Positions 32,350 to 41,775 of a DNA stretch of 52,399 nt are shown here, piece after piece (within the stretch, counting starts at the first letter, position 1; every line of letters begins with the position of its first letter). The notes under the pieces were generated by a model. It was given only the letters and a program-made list of their open reading frames with translations, was not told where the DNA came from and made no database searches. The translations under genes were made by a program, and so were the position numbers. The stretch covers positions 1-52,399 of the forward strand of contig ONHS01000009.1 of the NCBI GenBank assembly GCA_900317715.1, in the 5' to 3' direction. The DNA is from an uncultured Bacteroidales bacterium (GTDB lineage: Bacteria; Bacteroidota; Bacteroidia; Bacteroidales; WCHB1-69).

Positions 32350-34466
32350 TCGCCCTTGGTGTTCTGGTTGTGGAAGCGCAACAACTTGTTATAGAGGTGT
32401 CTGCGCTCCGGTCCGATCACGTTGTGGTCGTGGACGGTATAGACGAAGTATTCCAGCTCAATATTGTCGCTGACTGCCTGACGAAGCAACTCCAACGTAT
32501 GTTGTTGAACCACCGTATGGTCTTGTGCACCGTGCATCACGAGCAACGGACATTTCACGTTCTTGATTTTCGGGATGATGTTGGCGTTGGCATAACCGGA
32601 AGGATTCTCCTGCGGGGTGTCCATATAACGCTCGCCATACATCACCTCGTACCACTCCCAATTGACCACCGGACCGCCGCAAGAGGCTGCCTTGAAGGTC
32701 TCGGGATGGGAGGTAATCAAAGACAACACCATGAAACCGCCGTAGCTCCAGCCATCGACACCGATACGGTCGGCATCCACGTAAGGCAGTGATTTCAAAT
32801 ACTCTACGCCACACATCTGGTCTTCCACCTCGCGTACGCCGAGATTGCGGTGGATACATTTTTCAAACTCAGCACCACGATTGTCCGTGCCACGGTTATC
32901 CAACGTGAAGACGATATAGCCCTGTTGTGCCATAAATTCGAGGAAAAGACCGCCAGAGAGGTATTGGTTGGTTACCAATTGTGAGTGCGGACCGCCATAA
33001 ACGTACAGGAAGACAGGATATTTCTTGCTCTTGTCCATGTTCGGAGGCGTAATCATGCGGCACCAAAGGGAATCGCCTTCTTTGTTCACGATGGGGAAGA
33101 TTTTCGTATCGCCGAGCTGCATCACACCAAACGGACTTTTGGCGGTAAGCAACGTCTTGATGGTCTTGCCTTTGTTATCCACCAAGGAAATCACGCGAGG
33201 AGTGGTCGGATTGCTGAAATAATCAACGAAATAGTTTTTCGATTCACTGAAAACGGGGCGATGGACACCATCGGCATGAGCCAAGCAGGTGAGCGTGCCC
33301 TTATCCAAGTTTACCTTGCAAACATATTGGTTCACCGGTTTTTCCAAAGACGCAGTGAAATAAATATTCTTCATGTCTTTGTCCATGCCGTAGTATTCAT
33401 CGATGTCGAATTTGCCATCCACCACTTTCTTGATCAGTTTACCATCAGGTTGGTAAGCATAAAGATGGTTCCAGCCGTCGCGGTCGCTGAACCAGAGGAA
33501 GTTGCCGTTTCCCATGAAAATCATGCGGTGAGTGGGCTCCACATAGCGGCTATCGCTCTCCTCAATGAGGGTGGCTAACTTCTTGCCCGTTTGCAGGTCG
33601 TACCAAATTAATTTGGAGTGGTTCTGTTCGCGATTGAGGTGCGTGATGTAGATGTATTTTTCGTCAGGAGAGAACGTTACGTTGGTCAGGAACTCGCCGT
33701 CGGCTTTGTCGGTGTTGATGTAGTGGTAAACGGGAGTGCCTTTTTCAGCGGATTTGGCCACGTCGAAGATACCGAGGGTCACCACGTGGGAGGTGCGGCC
33801 GGCCATCGGGTACTTGATGTTCTCAACCGTCGCGATGGGCGTACCCGTATTCACGAGCGGGTAATCCTCCACCATACTCTCGTCCATGCGATAGAAGGCG
33901 ACGAAGTTGCCCTTCGGGGAGATGTACTGGCCCTCGTTGATGCCCCACTCGCTGCGGTGCACCGATTCGCCAAACACGATATTTTTGCCCGTGTCAGGAC
34001 AAAGCAGGACCGGTTTGTAGCCGTTCAGAGCGCTTTCCACAAACACGCCTTTGTCGTTCTTGATGACGAAGACTTTATTCTTAATGTCTTGATCGATCAC
34101 ATCGTCCCAATCCACTTTGTCGAACTCGGTGGTGGTGATCTTGCCTTTCAGCACGTTCACGGTCTTGTGATCGCGCGGGAAGTAGAGGGTGTTGGCATCC
34201 AGCCATTCGTAGCCGTAAGGACTGGAGATTTCGTGCGCCGTCTGGGAGGCTTTGGCGAGAAAAGTGGTCTCCTTGCCACTTTTGGCGTTCACCAGCATGA
34301 TGTTCTGGTCGTCGTCGATGTAGGAATACTGGTCTGCGCCAGGTTGCCACGCGATGCCATAGATGTTCTCAATGACATAGCGCTTGGATAAATCAATGGT
34401 TTGACCGAAGACCGGCACCAAAAACATCACACAAAAGATGCTTAATAACAGAGTTAACTTTTTCAT
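32346..34466 (-). CDS. S9 family dipeptidyl peptidase IV-like protease
   Basis: 706 aa from 34466 (MKKLTLLLSIFCVMFLVPVFGQ signal peptide); a TTG two codons upstream is an alternative. N-terminal DPP-IV propeller (GIAWQPGADQYSYIDDDQNI, YISPKGNFVAFYRMDES) and C-terminal alpha/beta hydrolase with Ser574 in GWSYGG, an Asp in GAQDHTVV and a His in VHDHNV. Such periplasmic enzymes release dipeptides after Pro or Ala and feed asaccharolytic growth. The propeller Glu region (MDESMVEDYP) resembles DPP-IV but the exact specificity is open. Confidence 0.9.
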   Translation of the reverse strand: MKKLTLLLSIFCVMFLVPVFGQTIDLSKRYVIENIYGIAWQPGADQYSYIDDDQNIMLVNAKSGKETTFLAKASQTAHEISSPYGYEWLDANTLYFPRDHKTVNVLKGKITTTEFDKVDWDDVIDQDIKNKVFVIKNDKGVFVESALNGYKPVLLCPDTGKNIVFGESVHRSEWGINEGQYISPKGNFVAFYRMDESMVEDYPLVNTGTPIATVENIKYPMAGRTSHVVTLGIFDVAKSAEKGTPVYHYINTDKADGEFLTNVTFSPDEKYIYITHLNREQNHSKLIWYDLQTGKKLATLIEESDSRYVEPTHRMIFMGNGNFLWFSDRDGWNHLYAYQPDGKLIKKVVDGKFDIDEYYGMDKDMKNIYFTASLEKPVNQYVCKVNLDKGTLTCLAHADGVHRPVFSESKNYFVDYFSNPTTPRVISLVDNKGKTIKTLLTAKSPFGVMQLGDTKIFPIVNKEGDSLWCRMITPPNMDKSKKYPVFLYVYGGPHSQLVTNQYLSGGLFLEFMAQQGYIVFTLDNRGTDNRGAEFEKCIHRNLGVREVEDQMCGVEYLKSLPYVDADRIGVDGWSYGGFMVLSLITSHPETFKAASCGGPVVNWEWYEVMYGERYMDTPQENPSGYANANIIPKIKNVKCPLLVMHGAQDHTVVQQHTLELLRQAVSDNIELEYFVYTVHDHNVIGPERRHLYNKLLRFHNQNTKGE

Positions 34467-34547
34467 ATTCAATTGTTTATTATTTAATCAAAAGAAGGTG
34501 GCAAATGTACACATTTTATATATGCACAGACAAATGAAAAGGCCACT

Positions 34548-34575
34548 GTAGAGATGAGGCGCACCCCATCCCTAC
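34548..34575. repeat. Degenerate palindromic element overlapping the amn stop
   Basis: GTAGAGATGAGG / CCCCATCCCTAC around a 4-nt centre with two A-C mismatches. On the minus strand the TAG of its GTAGGGATG end is the amn stop codon. It may also act as terminator. Confidence 0.6.
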
Positions 34576-35363
34576 TGGAAATCGTAATAGTCGAAACGCA
34601 GATGCTTCACAGAAATTCCCTTGTTTTGCAGCTCCTGCAACGATTGGATACCGATTTTGAGATGCATAAGGGCGTAATTTTCCGTCACCACTTTGTCTGA
34701 CGCGGCGGTTTTCACCCCGTCGGGAAGCATCGGTTGGTCGGAAACCATCAGCAACGCGCCCGTGGGGATACGGTTGTAAAAACCGACGGAGAAGAGGGTG
34801 GCCGTTTCCATATCGACGGCTGTGGCGCGGATGCTGCGAAGATAATCCTTGAACTTCTCGTCGTGCTCCCACACGCGGCGGTTGGTGGTATAGACGGTGC
34901 CCGTCCAATACTCTAATCCATGGCTACTGATGGTCGCGGAGATAGCTTTCTCCAGGTTAAATGCCGGAAGCGCGGGCACTTCTTCGGGGAAGTAGTCGCG
35001 GGAAGTACCTTCCCCGCGAATTCCCGCAATGGGTAACAGCATGGCACCCAGTCCGATATAGGATTTCAGACTTCCGCATTTGCCGAGAAAAAGCACGGCC
35101 TTGGGCTTCACCGCCGTCAGCAGGTCCATGATGGTGGCGGCATTCGGACTGCCCATCATGAAATCGATGATGGTGATGTTGTTGCTGGTAGCAGACCGCA
35201 TCGATTTCTCCATACCATAGATGGTTGCGCCCGTCAGGTCAGCAAAATTGCGCACGTACTCACGGAAGTTTGTCAATAATATATATTGCCCGAATTCTTC
35301 GAGCGGCATTCCCGTGTAGCGTGGGAGCCAGTTTCTTACGATATCTTCTTTGGATTTCAGCAT
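34572..35363 (-). CDS. amn: AMP nucleosidase
   Basis: 263-aa phosphorylase-fold protein of the Bacteroidetes AMP nucleosidase type (EIVRNWLPRYTGMP start, here DIVRNWLPRYTGMPLEEFG; VLFLGKCGSLK; AVDMETATLFSVGFYN). It splits AMP to adenine and ribose 5-phosphate. VDMETATLF is the base-contact motif of this fold. Its stop codon is provided by a dispersed palindromic repeat. Upstream is the TTTAGGG-like tract at 35370-35470. Confidence 0.92.
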   Translation of the reverse strand: MLKSKEDIVRNWLPRYTGMPLEEFGQYILLTNFREYVRNFADLTGATIYGMEKSMRSATSNNITIIDFMMGSPNAATIMDLLTAVKPKAVLFLGKCGSLKSYIGLGAMLLPIAGIRGEGTSRDYFPEEVPALPAFNLEKAISATISSHGLEYWTGTVYTTNRRVWEHDEKFKDYLRSIRATAVDMETATLFSVGFYNRIPTGALLMVSDQPMLPDGVKTAASDKVVTENYALMHLKIGIQSLQELQNKGISVKHLRFDYYDFQ

Positions 35364-35365
35364 GG

Positions 35366-35474
35366 GTTGGTTGAGGGTTTAGGGTTGAGGGTTTAGGGTT
35401 GAGGGTTGAGGGTTGAGGGTTGAGGGTTTAAGGTTTAGGGTTTAAGGTTTAGGGTCGAGGGTCGAGGGTCGAGT
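35366..35474. repeat. Telomere-like GGGTTTAGGGTTGAGG tract
   Basis: Dense GGGTTTA, GGGTTGA and GGGTCGA words. The tract overlaps the last codons of aroB (about nine residues are encoded by it). Confidence 0.85.
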
Positions 35475-36488
35475 CATTAGTAGATAGGTTTGAATTTCAG
35501 AAATGGGAATTTGAAAGTTAGGCGTGGCGTGGCCAAGGTGGTCGAGGAGGGTGAAATTGATAAGATTGTCGCTGTTTTTCTTGTCGTTTTGCATAAAAAC
35601 AACGAGTTTTGACAAGATTTCTTCGGTAAGCGTCATGATTTGGAAATGTTTGGGTAGAAATGCGGCGATTTGTTGCCATTCGTTCTGGGGAAGAAGACCC
35701 AGTTTTGTGGAAAGAAGAGATTCGTAGTAAAGTCCTTGTGCCACGGCGAGACCATGCGCGATGGGCGTTCCCTTTTCTGCACCATAACTCTCGATGGCAT
35801 GTCCGATAGTATGTCCGAAATTCAAAATATGCCGCAGACCAGTGTCTTTGGGATCTTTTTTCACGACATTTTGCTTGAAATCGACGCAAAACGTTAAAAA
35901 ATCGGGTTCCAAATGCTCGATGGAGTCCAATTGGCACAACTTTTGGAACAACTCTTCGGAACCGATGAGGGCATATTTCACCAACTCCCCGAAGCCACTG
36001 CGAAGCTCTTCATCGGGTAAGGTTTTCAACAGGGAAATATCCACAGGAAGTTGAATGTCAGGAAAATAGAAGGTTCCGACACCGTTCTTTAGGTATTGCA
36101 GATTGATGCCCGTTTTTCCGCCGACGGCCGCATCAATCATGGCAAGCAAAGTGGTGGGGTGGTTCGCAAAACGGATGCCGCGCTTGTAGGTGGAAGCCAC
36201 AAATCCGCCGAGGTCGCATACCATACCACCGCCAAAATTCAACAGAAAAACGTTCCTGTCATATTGCTTTTCGGCAAGATAATCCCAAATCTTTACGGCA
36301 GTTTCTATGGACTTGGAGGATTCACCTGCGGGAAGCACATAATGGTCCAATTGACAAAACTCCTGTAAACCAGAGAAATAGTCTGGATAAAGTCTGTTCA
36401 CATTTTCATCGGTCAAAATCACCACATTTCGGATGTTTTCCCGTTGAAAATAGGCTGTCAATGGTTGTATAGCTTCCTTTTTACTCAT
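35442..36488 (-). CDS. aroB: 3-dehydroquinate synthase
   Basis: 348 aa from 36488 (MSKKEAIQPLTAYFQRENIR). NAD- and metal-binding features: LNFGGGMVCDLGGFVAST, RGIRFANHPTTLLAMIDAAVGGKTGIN, and the zinc ligands in ILNFGHTIGHAIES. It catalyses the second step of the shikimate pathway. The start overlaps the folB stop by one base (TAATG). The last residues (TRPSTLDPKP) are encoded by the repeat tract and are not expected in AroB, so the native stop has probably been replaced. Confidence 0.95.
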   Translation of the reverse strand: MSKKEAIQPLTAYFQRENIRNVVILTDENVNRLYPDYFSGLQEFCQLDHYVLPAGESSKSIETAVKIWDYLAEKQYDRNVFLLNFGGGMVCDLGGFVASTYKRGIRFANHPTTLLAMIDAAVGGKTGINLQYLKNGVGTFYFPDIQLPVDISLLKTLPDEELRSGFGELVKYALIGSEELFQKLCQLDSIEHLEPDFLTFCVDFKQNVVKKDPKDTGLRHILNFGHTIGHAIESYGAEKGTPIAHGLAVAQGLYYESLLSTKLGLLPQNEWQQIAAFLPKHFQIMTLTEEILSKLVVFMQNDKKNSDNLINFTLLDHLGHATPNFQIPISEIQTYLLMTRPSTLDPKP

Positions 36489-36844
36489 TATCCTTCCATT
36501 TCCACGGCCACGTATTCCGTTTTTCCATCCAAAGGCGGGTTCAGCTTGCACAATTTCACGGCCACATGCTGCACTTGCGGAAAATCTTGCTTGATATGGC
36601 GGACAATCCGGTCTGCAACGGTTTCGATGAGGTGCCGAGGTTCGTTCATCACCTTCTGTATCGTCTTGTAAACCAGCTGATAATTAACAGATTGCTCCAC
36701 ATCATCGTTGGCAATCGCCGCTTCCGCATCATAGGTAAGTCTCACATCCACAGTGAAATACGTTCCAATACGTTGTTCTTCTTCAAAACAGCCGTGGAAA
36801 GCGTAAAACCGCATGTCTTTCAGATATATAGTGGTAGTATTCAT
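36488..36844 (-). CDS. folB: Dihydroneopterin aldolase
   Basis: 118 aa. FolB features: IYLKDMRFYAFHGCFEEEQRIG with the catalytic region HGCFEEE, and TVADRIVRHIKQDF type helix (here ETVADRIVRHIKQDFP). It splits dihydroneopterin in folate synthesis. First gene of the folB-aroB pair; coupled by a one-base overlap. Confidence 0.93.
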   Translation of the reverse strand: MNTTTIYLKDMRFYAFHGCFEEEQRIGTYFTVDVRLTYDAEAAIANDDVEQSVNYQLVYKTIQKVMNEPRHLIETVADRIVRHIKQDFPQVQHVAVKLCKLNPPLDGKTEYVAVEMEG

Positions 36845-36955
36845 CGTTTACTATTTATATTTCACAAAAGAAAAGGCAAAAATACAATTTTTCCACATTC
36901 GTTTCCGCATTTTGGCAAACTGCATTTATGATTTTTTAGGAGTCCTAAATTTTTG

Positions 36956-36963
36956 TATCTTTG
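36956..36963 (+). promoter_or_regulatory. Putative -7 box of purA
   Basis: TATCTTTG 25 bp before the ATG at 36989; it rules out the in-frame Met at 36953 as start. Confidence 0.6.
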
Positions 36964-36988
36964 CCCCGATTTTCGAAAAACTGAAAAT

Positions 36989-38260
36989 ATGAAAATGGAT
37001 ATTCTGCTCGGCCTGCAATGGGGCGACGAAGGTAAAGGTAAAATTGTGGACGTTCTGACGCCCAAGTATGATGTTATTGCGCGTTTCCAAGGCGGTCCGA
37101 ACGCGGGTCACTCGCTGGAATTCAACGGTTTGCGCCATGTGTTGCACATCATCCCGTCGGGTATCTTCCACAAAAGCAAAGTTAACATCATCGGTAACGG
37201 GGTTGTCATCGACCCGATCATCTTTGAAGAAGAGATTAACGCCCTGATTAATATGGGGTTGACCCCGACCGACAATCTCTATATTTCCCGCAAGGCACAC
37301 CTGATTCTGCCCACACACAAGCTGTTGGACGCCGCTCAGGAAGCGCACAAGGGCAACATGAAGATCGGTTCCACCCTGAAGGGCATCGGACCGACCTATA
37401 CGGACAAAACCGCCCGCTCAGGTTTGCGCGTTTGCGACCTCGAATCTCCTGATTTTGAGGCAAAATACCAGCAAAAAATCCAAGAGCATATCGAAATGCT
37501 GAAGCACTATCATTTCGATTATGAGGAAAAACTGAAAGAATTGGATGCACAATGGCGCAAGTCATTGGCCACCATACGCAAATTCACGTTCATCGATAGT
37601 GAATACGTTGTGCATGAATATCTTACGGAAGAAAAAACCGTTTTGGCAGAAGGCGCGCAAGGCACGTTGCTGGATGTTGAATTTGGCGCATATCCCTTCG
37701 TCACCTCCTCCAACACCATCGCTGCCGGCGCATTCACCGGACTCGGTTTGGCACCGCACTACGCCGGTCGCGTGTTCGGCATCGTGAAGGCCTATTGCAC
37801 CCGCGTGGGCAGCGGTCCGTTCCCTACCGAACTGTTCGACGAGACAGGCGAATTCCTGCGCAAGGAAGGTAACGAATACGGCGCAACTACTGGAAGACCA
37901 AGACGTTGCGGATGGCTTGACTTGGTGGCCCTGCGTTATGCTCTGATGATCAACGGCGTGACAGATATCGCCCTCACCAAGGCCGACGTGCTCTCCAAAT
38001 TGGACGAAATCAAGGTCTGTACAGCCTACCGCGTGAACGGAGAACTCACCGACCGTATGCCGTCCGCCAATGACGTGACGATTGAACCCGTTTATACCAC
38101 CGTTCCTGGCTGGAAAGAGGACATCTCGGGCTGCAAAACCTACGAAGAGCTTCCACAGACATTCAAGGATTACATTCAATTTATTGAAGATAAGACAAAT
38201 ACGAAAGTTTCCATTATCTCAGTGAGCCCTGACCGCGAGGCTACGATTTTCAGATATTGA
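36989..38260 (+). CDS. purA: Adenylosuccinate synthase
   Basis: 423 aa from 36989. GTP-binding and catalytic motifs: GLQWGDEGKGKIVD near the N-terminus, FQGGPNAGHSL, and ASNTIAAGAFTGLGLAP-like SSNTIAAGAFTGLGL, then the KPAYCTRVGSGPFPTEL region (KAYCTRVGSGPFPTEL). It makes adenylosuccinate from IMP and Asp. The TldD-like gene follows 8 bp downstream. Confidence 0.96.
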   Translation: MKMDILLGLQWGDEGKGKIVDVLTPKYDVIARFQGGPNAGHSLEFNGLRHVLHIIPSGIFHKSKVNIIGNGVVIDPIIFEEEINALINMGLTPTDNLYISRKAHLILPTHKLLDAAQEAHKGNMKIGSTLKGIGPTYTDKTARSGLRVCDLESPDFEAKYQQKIQEHIEMLKHYHFDYEEKLKELDAQWRKSLATIRKFTFIDSEYVVHEYLTEEKTVLAEGAQGTLLDVEFGAYPFVTSSNTIAAGAFTGLGLAPHYAGRVFGIVKAYCTRVGSGPFPTELFDETGEFLRKEGNEYGATTGRPRRCGWLDLVALRYALMINGVTDIALTKADVLSKLDEIKVCTAYRVNGELTDRMPSANDVTIEPVYTTVPGWKEDISGCKTYEELPQTFKDYIQFIEDKTNTKVSIISVSPDREATIFRY

Positions 38261-38268
38261 GTCGATTT

Positions 38269-41200
38269 ATGAAAAAGATTCGGTTCTTTTGGCTATGCTG
38301 TTTGCTGTTTTTTGCGGGCAGCACGACTTTGTACGCCCAAAAAGAGGCCGAAAATGATGCTCTTTTGCAGCTGCTGCGTCAGGAAATGCAACAGCAGTTC
38401 GATTCTTTGCAGAAAACCGATTATCCGCCCTATTACATGGCCTATCGAGTCAACGAGACTACAGAGCACCTGATGACCGCCAATTTTGGACAAATCTATG
38501 CGAATAATTCCTCAAAAACGGCCTTTCTGACCATAGAAATCCGCGTTGGGAGCCCTGAAACAGACAATTACCACTACTTCAACAATAGGAACACCTATCT
38601 CAAGCAAATTCCGCTGCCTATTGAGGAGAATGAGTCGTTGATTCGAAAAATAATCCGGACAGAGACGCATCATGCGCTGCAAGAGGCTATATTGCAAAGT
38701 ATTGAAAATCAATCAATAGTGAAAGCTCTTGACCCAAATGAGAATCAGGAGAAATTGATTTTTATGAGTTATGATAGGGATGGTTACTATGAGTTGCCGA
38801 TGATGGATTCTCGATGGAATGCGGAGGAGTGGGAAACCCGTTTGAGGCATTGTACGCTTGAAGATGTGTTTCAGCTTACGTCTAAATCTGCTCAGTTGAA
38901 ATATCAGACTACACGAAAATACTTGGTTAACAGTGAAAAAAGTTTCTTCGTGGAAAATCAATCCTCTGCAATGCTGAGCCTGCATGTAGAGGGTTTAACA
39001 CAAGATGCTATCCCAGAACATATTGAAAGACAATATTTTGCACTTTATCCTGACCAACTTCCTGATGCGGATGCATTGTACAATGAGATGACGGATATGG
39101 AGATTGCGTTGTCTTTTGTATTTTTTGCTGAGAATCCTGCTCCCTTTCATTGCCCTGTCCTTTTTTCCTCCGATGCTGCATCTGTCCTGATGCACAATCT
39201 ATTAGGTCATGAGTTGGAAAATTCAGAGAATAGTGTTTTTCGGGGTAAGTTGAAACAACAAGTGCTTCCGAGATCTTTTTCTGTGTACAGCGATCCAACT
39301 CTATCAAGTGCGGATGGCTATTATTATGGAGGTTATTATATGTTTGATGATGAGGGTGTTATAGCTGAACGTGTGATGCACATATCCAATGGAGAGCTCC
39401 AAAAGATGCTGGCCTCGCGCACGCAACAGCCGAATGCCTACCACTCTAACGGTCACGCACGCGGAAACCATCAGTTGCCGAAAGCCAGACAATCCAATTT
39501 TTTTGTGGAATCATCTACGGTGTTGAATGAAAGCCAGTTGTTTGAATTACTTGAAAAAGAAGCGGCTCAACAAAAGGTGGATTATGTCTTATATGTGCAA
39601 GAGGTGGAATTACGCTGTGATACAAATAATATAGTGACTATCTATCCGACATTTTGTCGTAAAATCTATCCTAAAAATCAAAAAGACGAAGTTGTCAGAG
39701 ATGTGATACTGACAGGAAGCAAGCAGCAGTGGATCGACAATTTGATCGCTGCTGGAAATGTTAAGGGAAACGTGACATTGACTTGCCACAGTCAACAGGA
39801 CGATTTGCTTACCAGTTGTGCGTCGCCGGCGTTGCTTTTCCGCTCTGTAGAGGTTCAGCAGCTGATGAAAACACCACAAGCTGCGATTCCGAGAATGCTG
39901 ACAGGCACAGGTTCCAGCTCTCCCATGAGCACGGAGGAACTTTTCCAACTGTCGGCGCAAAATGAATGGGAACTGGATTTAGAGCATCTTAAACTGGAAA
40001 ATGAAAACGCACCCTATTATGAGGATTTTCTGATGACGGATGCGCGGGTTTTCACCGTCGAGGCCTCTGAAGGCAGTTTGCTTTATGCGAACGAGAAACC
40101 TGTCAGACAGTTTGTTCCGAAGGTTTTATTGGGCAATAATGCGTTCAACAATGAAAATTTGTACGAAGAAAATGCGGACTTAACCACTCTCTACTCGTTA
40201 CCGTTTGGCAACCATTACTCATTTGCTCAGGATTTCTGGGCAGCGGCTGAAAATGAATATCTGAAAGCACTCCGTCAATTGAAGACCAAGCAAGCGGTTG
40301 TAGGACAAAATGTTAGAAATTTGCTACCCGACCGTTCCAGCCTCAAGGCGACCCAAACCTATCAAGCGCAATCCATAGATTTCCCTTCGTTGAATAATCT
40401 GGAGCACCTTGCCCGCGAAACCTCATCCGAGCTGGCCAAACACACCTTCCTGAGCCGCTCTGGGGTCCATATATATATATTGTCGGGGAATGCCTATTAT
40501 TGGAGCAGCGAAAAAACATCTTACAGCAAACCGATTTCCATTGTCGCCGTTCAAATGTATGGAGCTGTGGAGACCATGAATGGGGGTGAATATATGGATG
40601 GAAAAACGATTTTCCTGCCCTGCACCGATTCTCTCTTTTCTTCGCAAAGCATTCAAAATGAGATAGATAAGTTGGTTTCTCACTTACGCATGGTAAAGCA
40701 AAAAAGTCAACCTATCACCGAATTTTATGTGGGTCCCATCTTAGTGGAAGGCGAGGCGGTCGGACAAATGTTGGCTTCCTCGTTGTTAGAAAACAAACCT
40801 AATTTGCTGGCATATAGAACTCCCCTTTTGACCTCGGAGAAAGAAAGTCTCCAAAACGATAATGCTTTTGAAAATCAATTAGACCAGCTTGTGACCTCTA
40901 AGAAGATCTCCGTCACAGCGAACAAATCTGGAGATACCTTTAATTCGTCGCCGTTCTGCCGTAAGGAAAAAATCGATGCAGAAGGAGCCGAAGTATCTGA
41001 AATGGAAATCGTCAAAAATGGCGAGCTCATCACCCTTATGGGCAACAGAACTGTCACGAAATCAACACCTTATAGCAATGGATTTCAACAACTAGCCATC
41101 CACAACGAAGGCTGTATAGCCACTCGTGGTGCCTCCCGACTGGATGTGGAGTGCAAAGCATCGGTTCCGCATCAGAAACTCAAGCAAATGCTGATGAGCG

Positions 41201-41547
41201 AAGCGAAAAAACAGGGCTGCCGATATGCGTACATCATCCGTCAACTCGACAACGGCAGTCTTCAAAATGTACTTGGCAACAACTCGCAATGCACTGAAAT
41301 ACTGCAACTTTATCGTGTGGATGTACAAAACGGAAAGGAAATTCCCGTCACAGGCGGCCTGATGGTGGACGGTAACTTCGGGATGTTGCAAGACCTCGTC
41401 GCGGCCTCCAATACCAGCACCGCCTACCCTGTCATGGTGCGCGTAAACGGCACCACTGCCAGCCGCGATTTCCCATTCGCCGGCGTCCCCACCTGCATCA
41501 TCGCACCGGATGGGATGTTGCTGAAGAGAGGAGTTGTCGGGAGATAG
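38269..41547 (+). CDS. Secreted protein with two tandem TldD/PmbA-like halves
   Basis: 1092 aa from ATG 38269 with a signal peptide (MKKIRFFWLCCLLFFAGSTT to YAQ). The N-terminal half resembles Bacteroidetes TldD-related metallopeptidases: DYPPYYMAYRVNE, IEIRVGSPETDNYHYF, the core GHELEN region and GYYMFDDEGVIAE. The zinc motif, normally HExxxH, reads HNLLGHELE at residues 309-317, so the catalytic Glu is Asn. The second half repeats the start (NAPYYEDFL near 580) and ends GVPTCIIAPDGMLLKRG; its motif position reads EGEAVGQ near 826-832. Usual family length is 450-550 aa, so this is an internal duplication or fusion, perhaps non-catalytic. Confidence 0.75.
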   Translation: MKKIRFFWLCCLLFFAGSTTLYAQKEAENDALLQLLRQEMQQQFDSLQKTDYPPYYMAYRVNETTEHLMTANFGQIYANNSSKTAFLTIEIRVGSPETDNYHYFNNRNTYLKQIPLPIEENESLIRKIIRTETHHALQEAILQSIENQSIVKALDPNENQEKLIFMSYDRDGYYELPMMDSRWNAEEWETRLRHCTLEDVFQLTSKSAQLKYQTTRKYLVNSEKSFFVENQSSAMLSLHVEGLTQDAIPEHIERQYFALYPDQLPDADALYNEMTDMEIALSFVFFAENPAPFHCPVLFSSDAASVLMHNLLGHELENSENSVFRGKLKQQVLPRSFSVYSDPTLSSADGYYYGGYYMFDDEGVIAERVMHISNGELQKMLASRTQQPNAYHSNGHARGNHQLPKARQSNFFVESSTVLNESQLFELLEKEAAQQKVDYVLYVQEVELRCDTNNIVTIYPTFCRKIYPKNQKDEVVRDVILTGSKQQWIDNLIAAGNVKGNVTLTCHSQQDDLLTSCASPALLFRSVEVQQLMKTPQAAIPRMLTGTGSSSPMSTEELFQLSAQNEWELDLEHLKLENENAPYYEDFLMTDARVFTVEASEGSLLYANEKPVRQFVPKVLLGNNAFNNENLYEENADLTTLYSLPFGNHYSFAQDFWAAAENEYLKALRQLKTKQAVVGQNVRNLLPDRSSLKATQTYQAQSIDFPSLNNLEHLARETSSELAKHTFLSRSGVHIYILSGNAYYWSSEKTSYSKPISIVAVQMYGAVETMNGGEYMDGKTIFLPCTDSLFSSQSIQNEIDKLVSHLRMVKQKSQPITEFYVGPILVEGEAVGQMLASSLLENKPNLLAYRTPLLTSEKESLQNDNAFENQLDQLVTSKKISVTANKSGDTFNSSPFCRKEKIDAEGAEVSEMEIVKNGELITLMGNRTVTKSTPYSNGFQQLAIHNEGCIATRGASRLDVECKASVPHQKLKQMLMSEAKKQGCRYAYIIRQLDNGSLQNVLGNNSQCTEILQLYRVDVQNGKEIPVTGGLMVDGNFGMLQDLVAASNTSTAYPVMVRVNGTTASRDFPFAGVPTCIIAPDGMLLKRGVVGR

Positions 41548-41775
41548 GGTTGAGAGTTTATAGTTTATGGGTTATGGGTTAGAGTTTATGGGAATAGGTT
41601 TACGGTTTACAGTTTGTGGTTAGAAGGCAATAGGGAATAGGCAACAGGAAGAGTTCAAAGTTCAAGGTTCAAAGTTCAAAGTCTCTATTACAAAGCATCT
41701 GTTTCTCGCCAGTGCACGACTAACAGCCAACAGCCAACAGCCAATAGCTAACAGCTAATAGCTAACAGTCAATAG
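41548..41775. repeat. Composite intergenic repeat after the TldD-like gene
   Basis: TTATGGGTTA tract, the GGCAATAGGGAATAGGCA module (41617-41643), AAGTTCAAGG words, TTTCTCGCCAGTGC (41702-41715) and a CAACAGCCAATAGCTAACAG tract that runs into the lplA 3' end. Same module order as 2552-2682. Confidence 0.75.

Noticed and set aside
33618..34391. 257-aa plus-strand frame
   Set aside because: Antisense to the DPP-IV-like peptidase.
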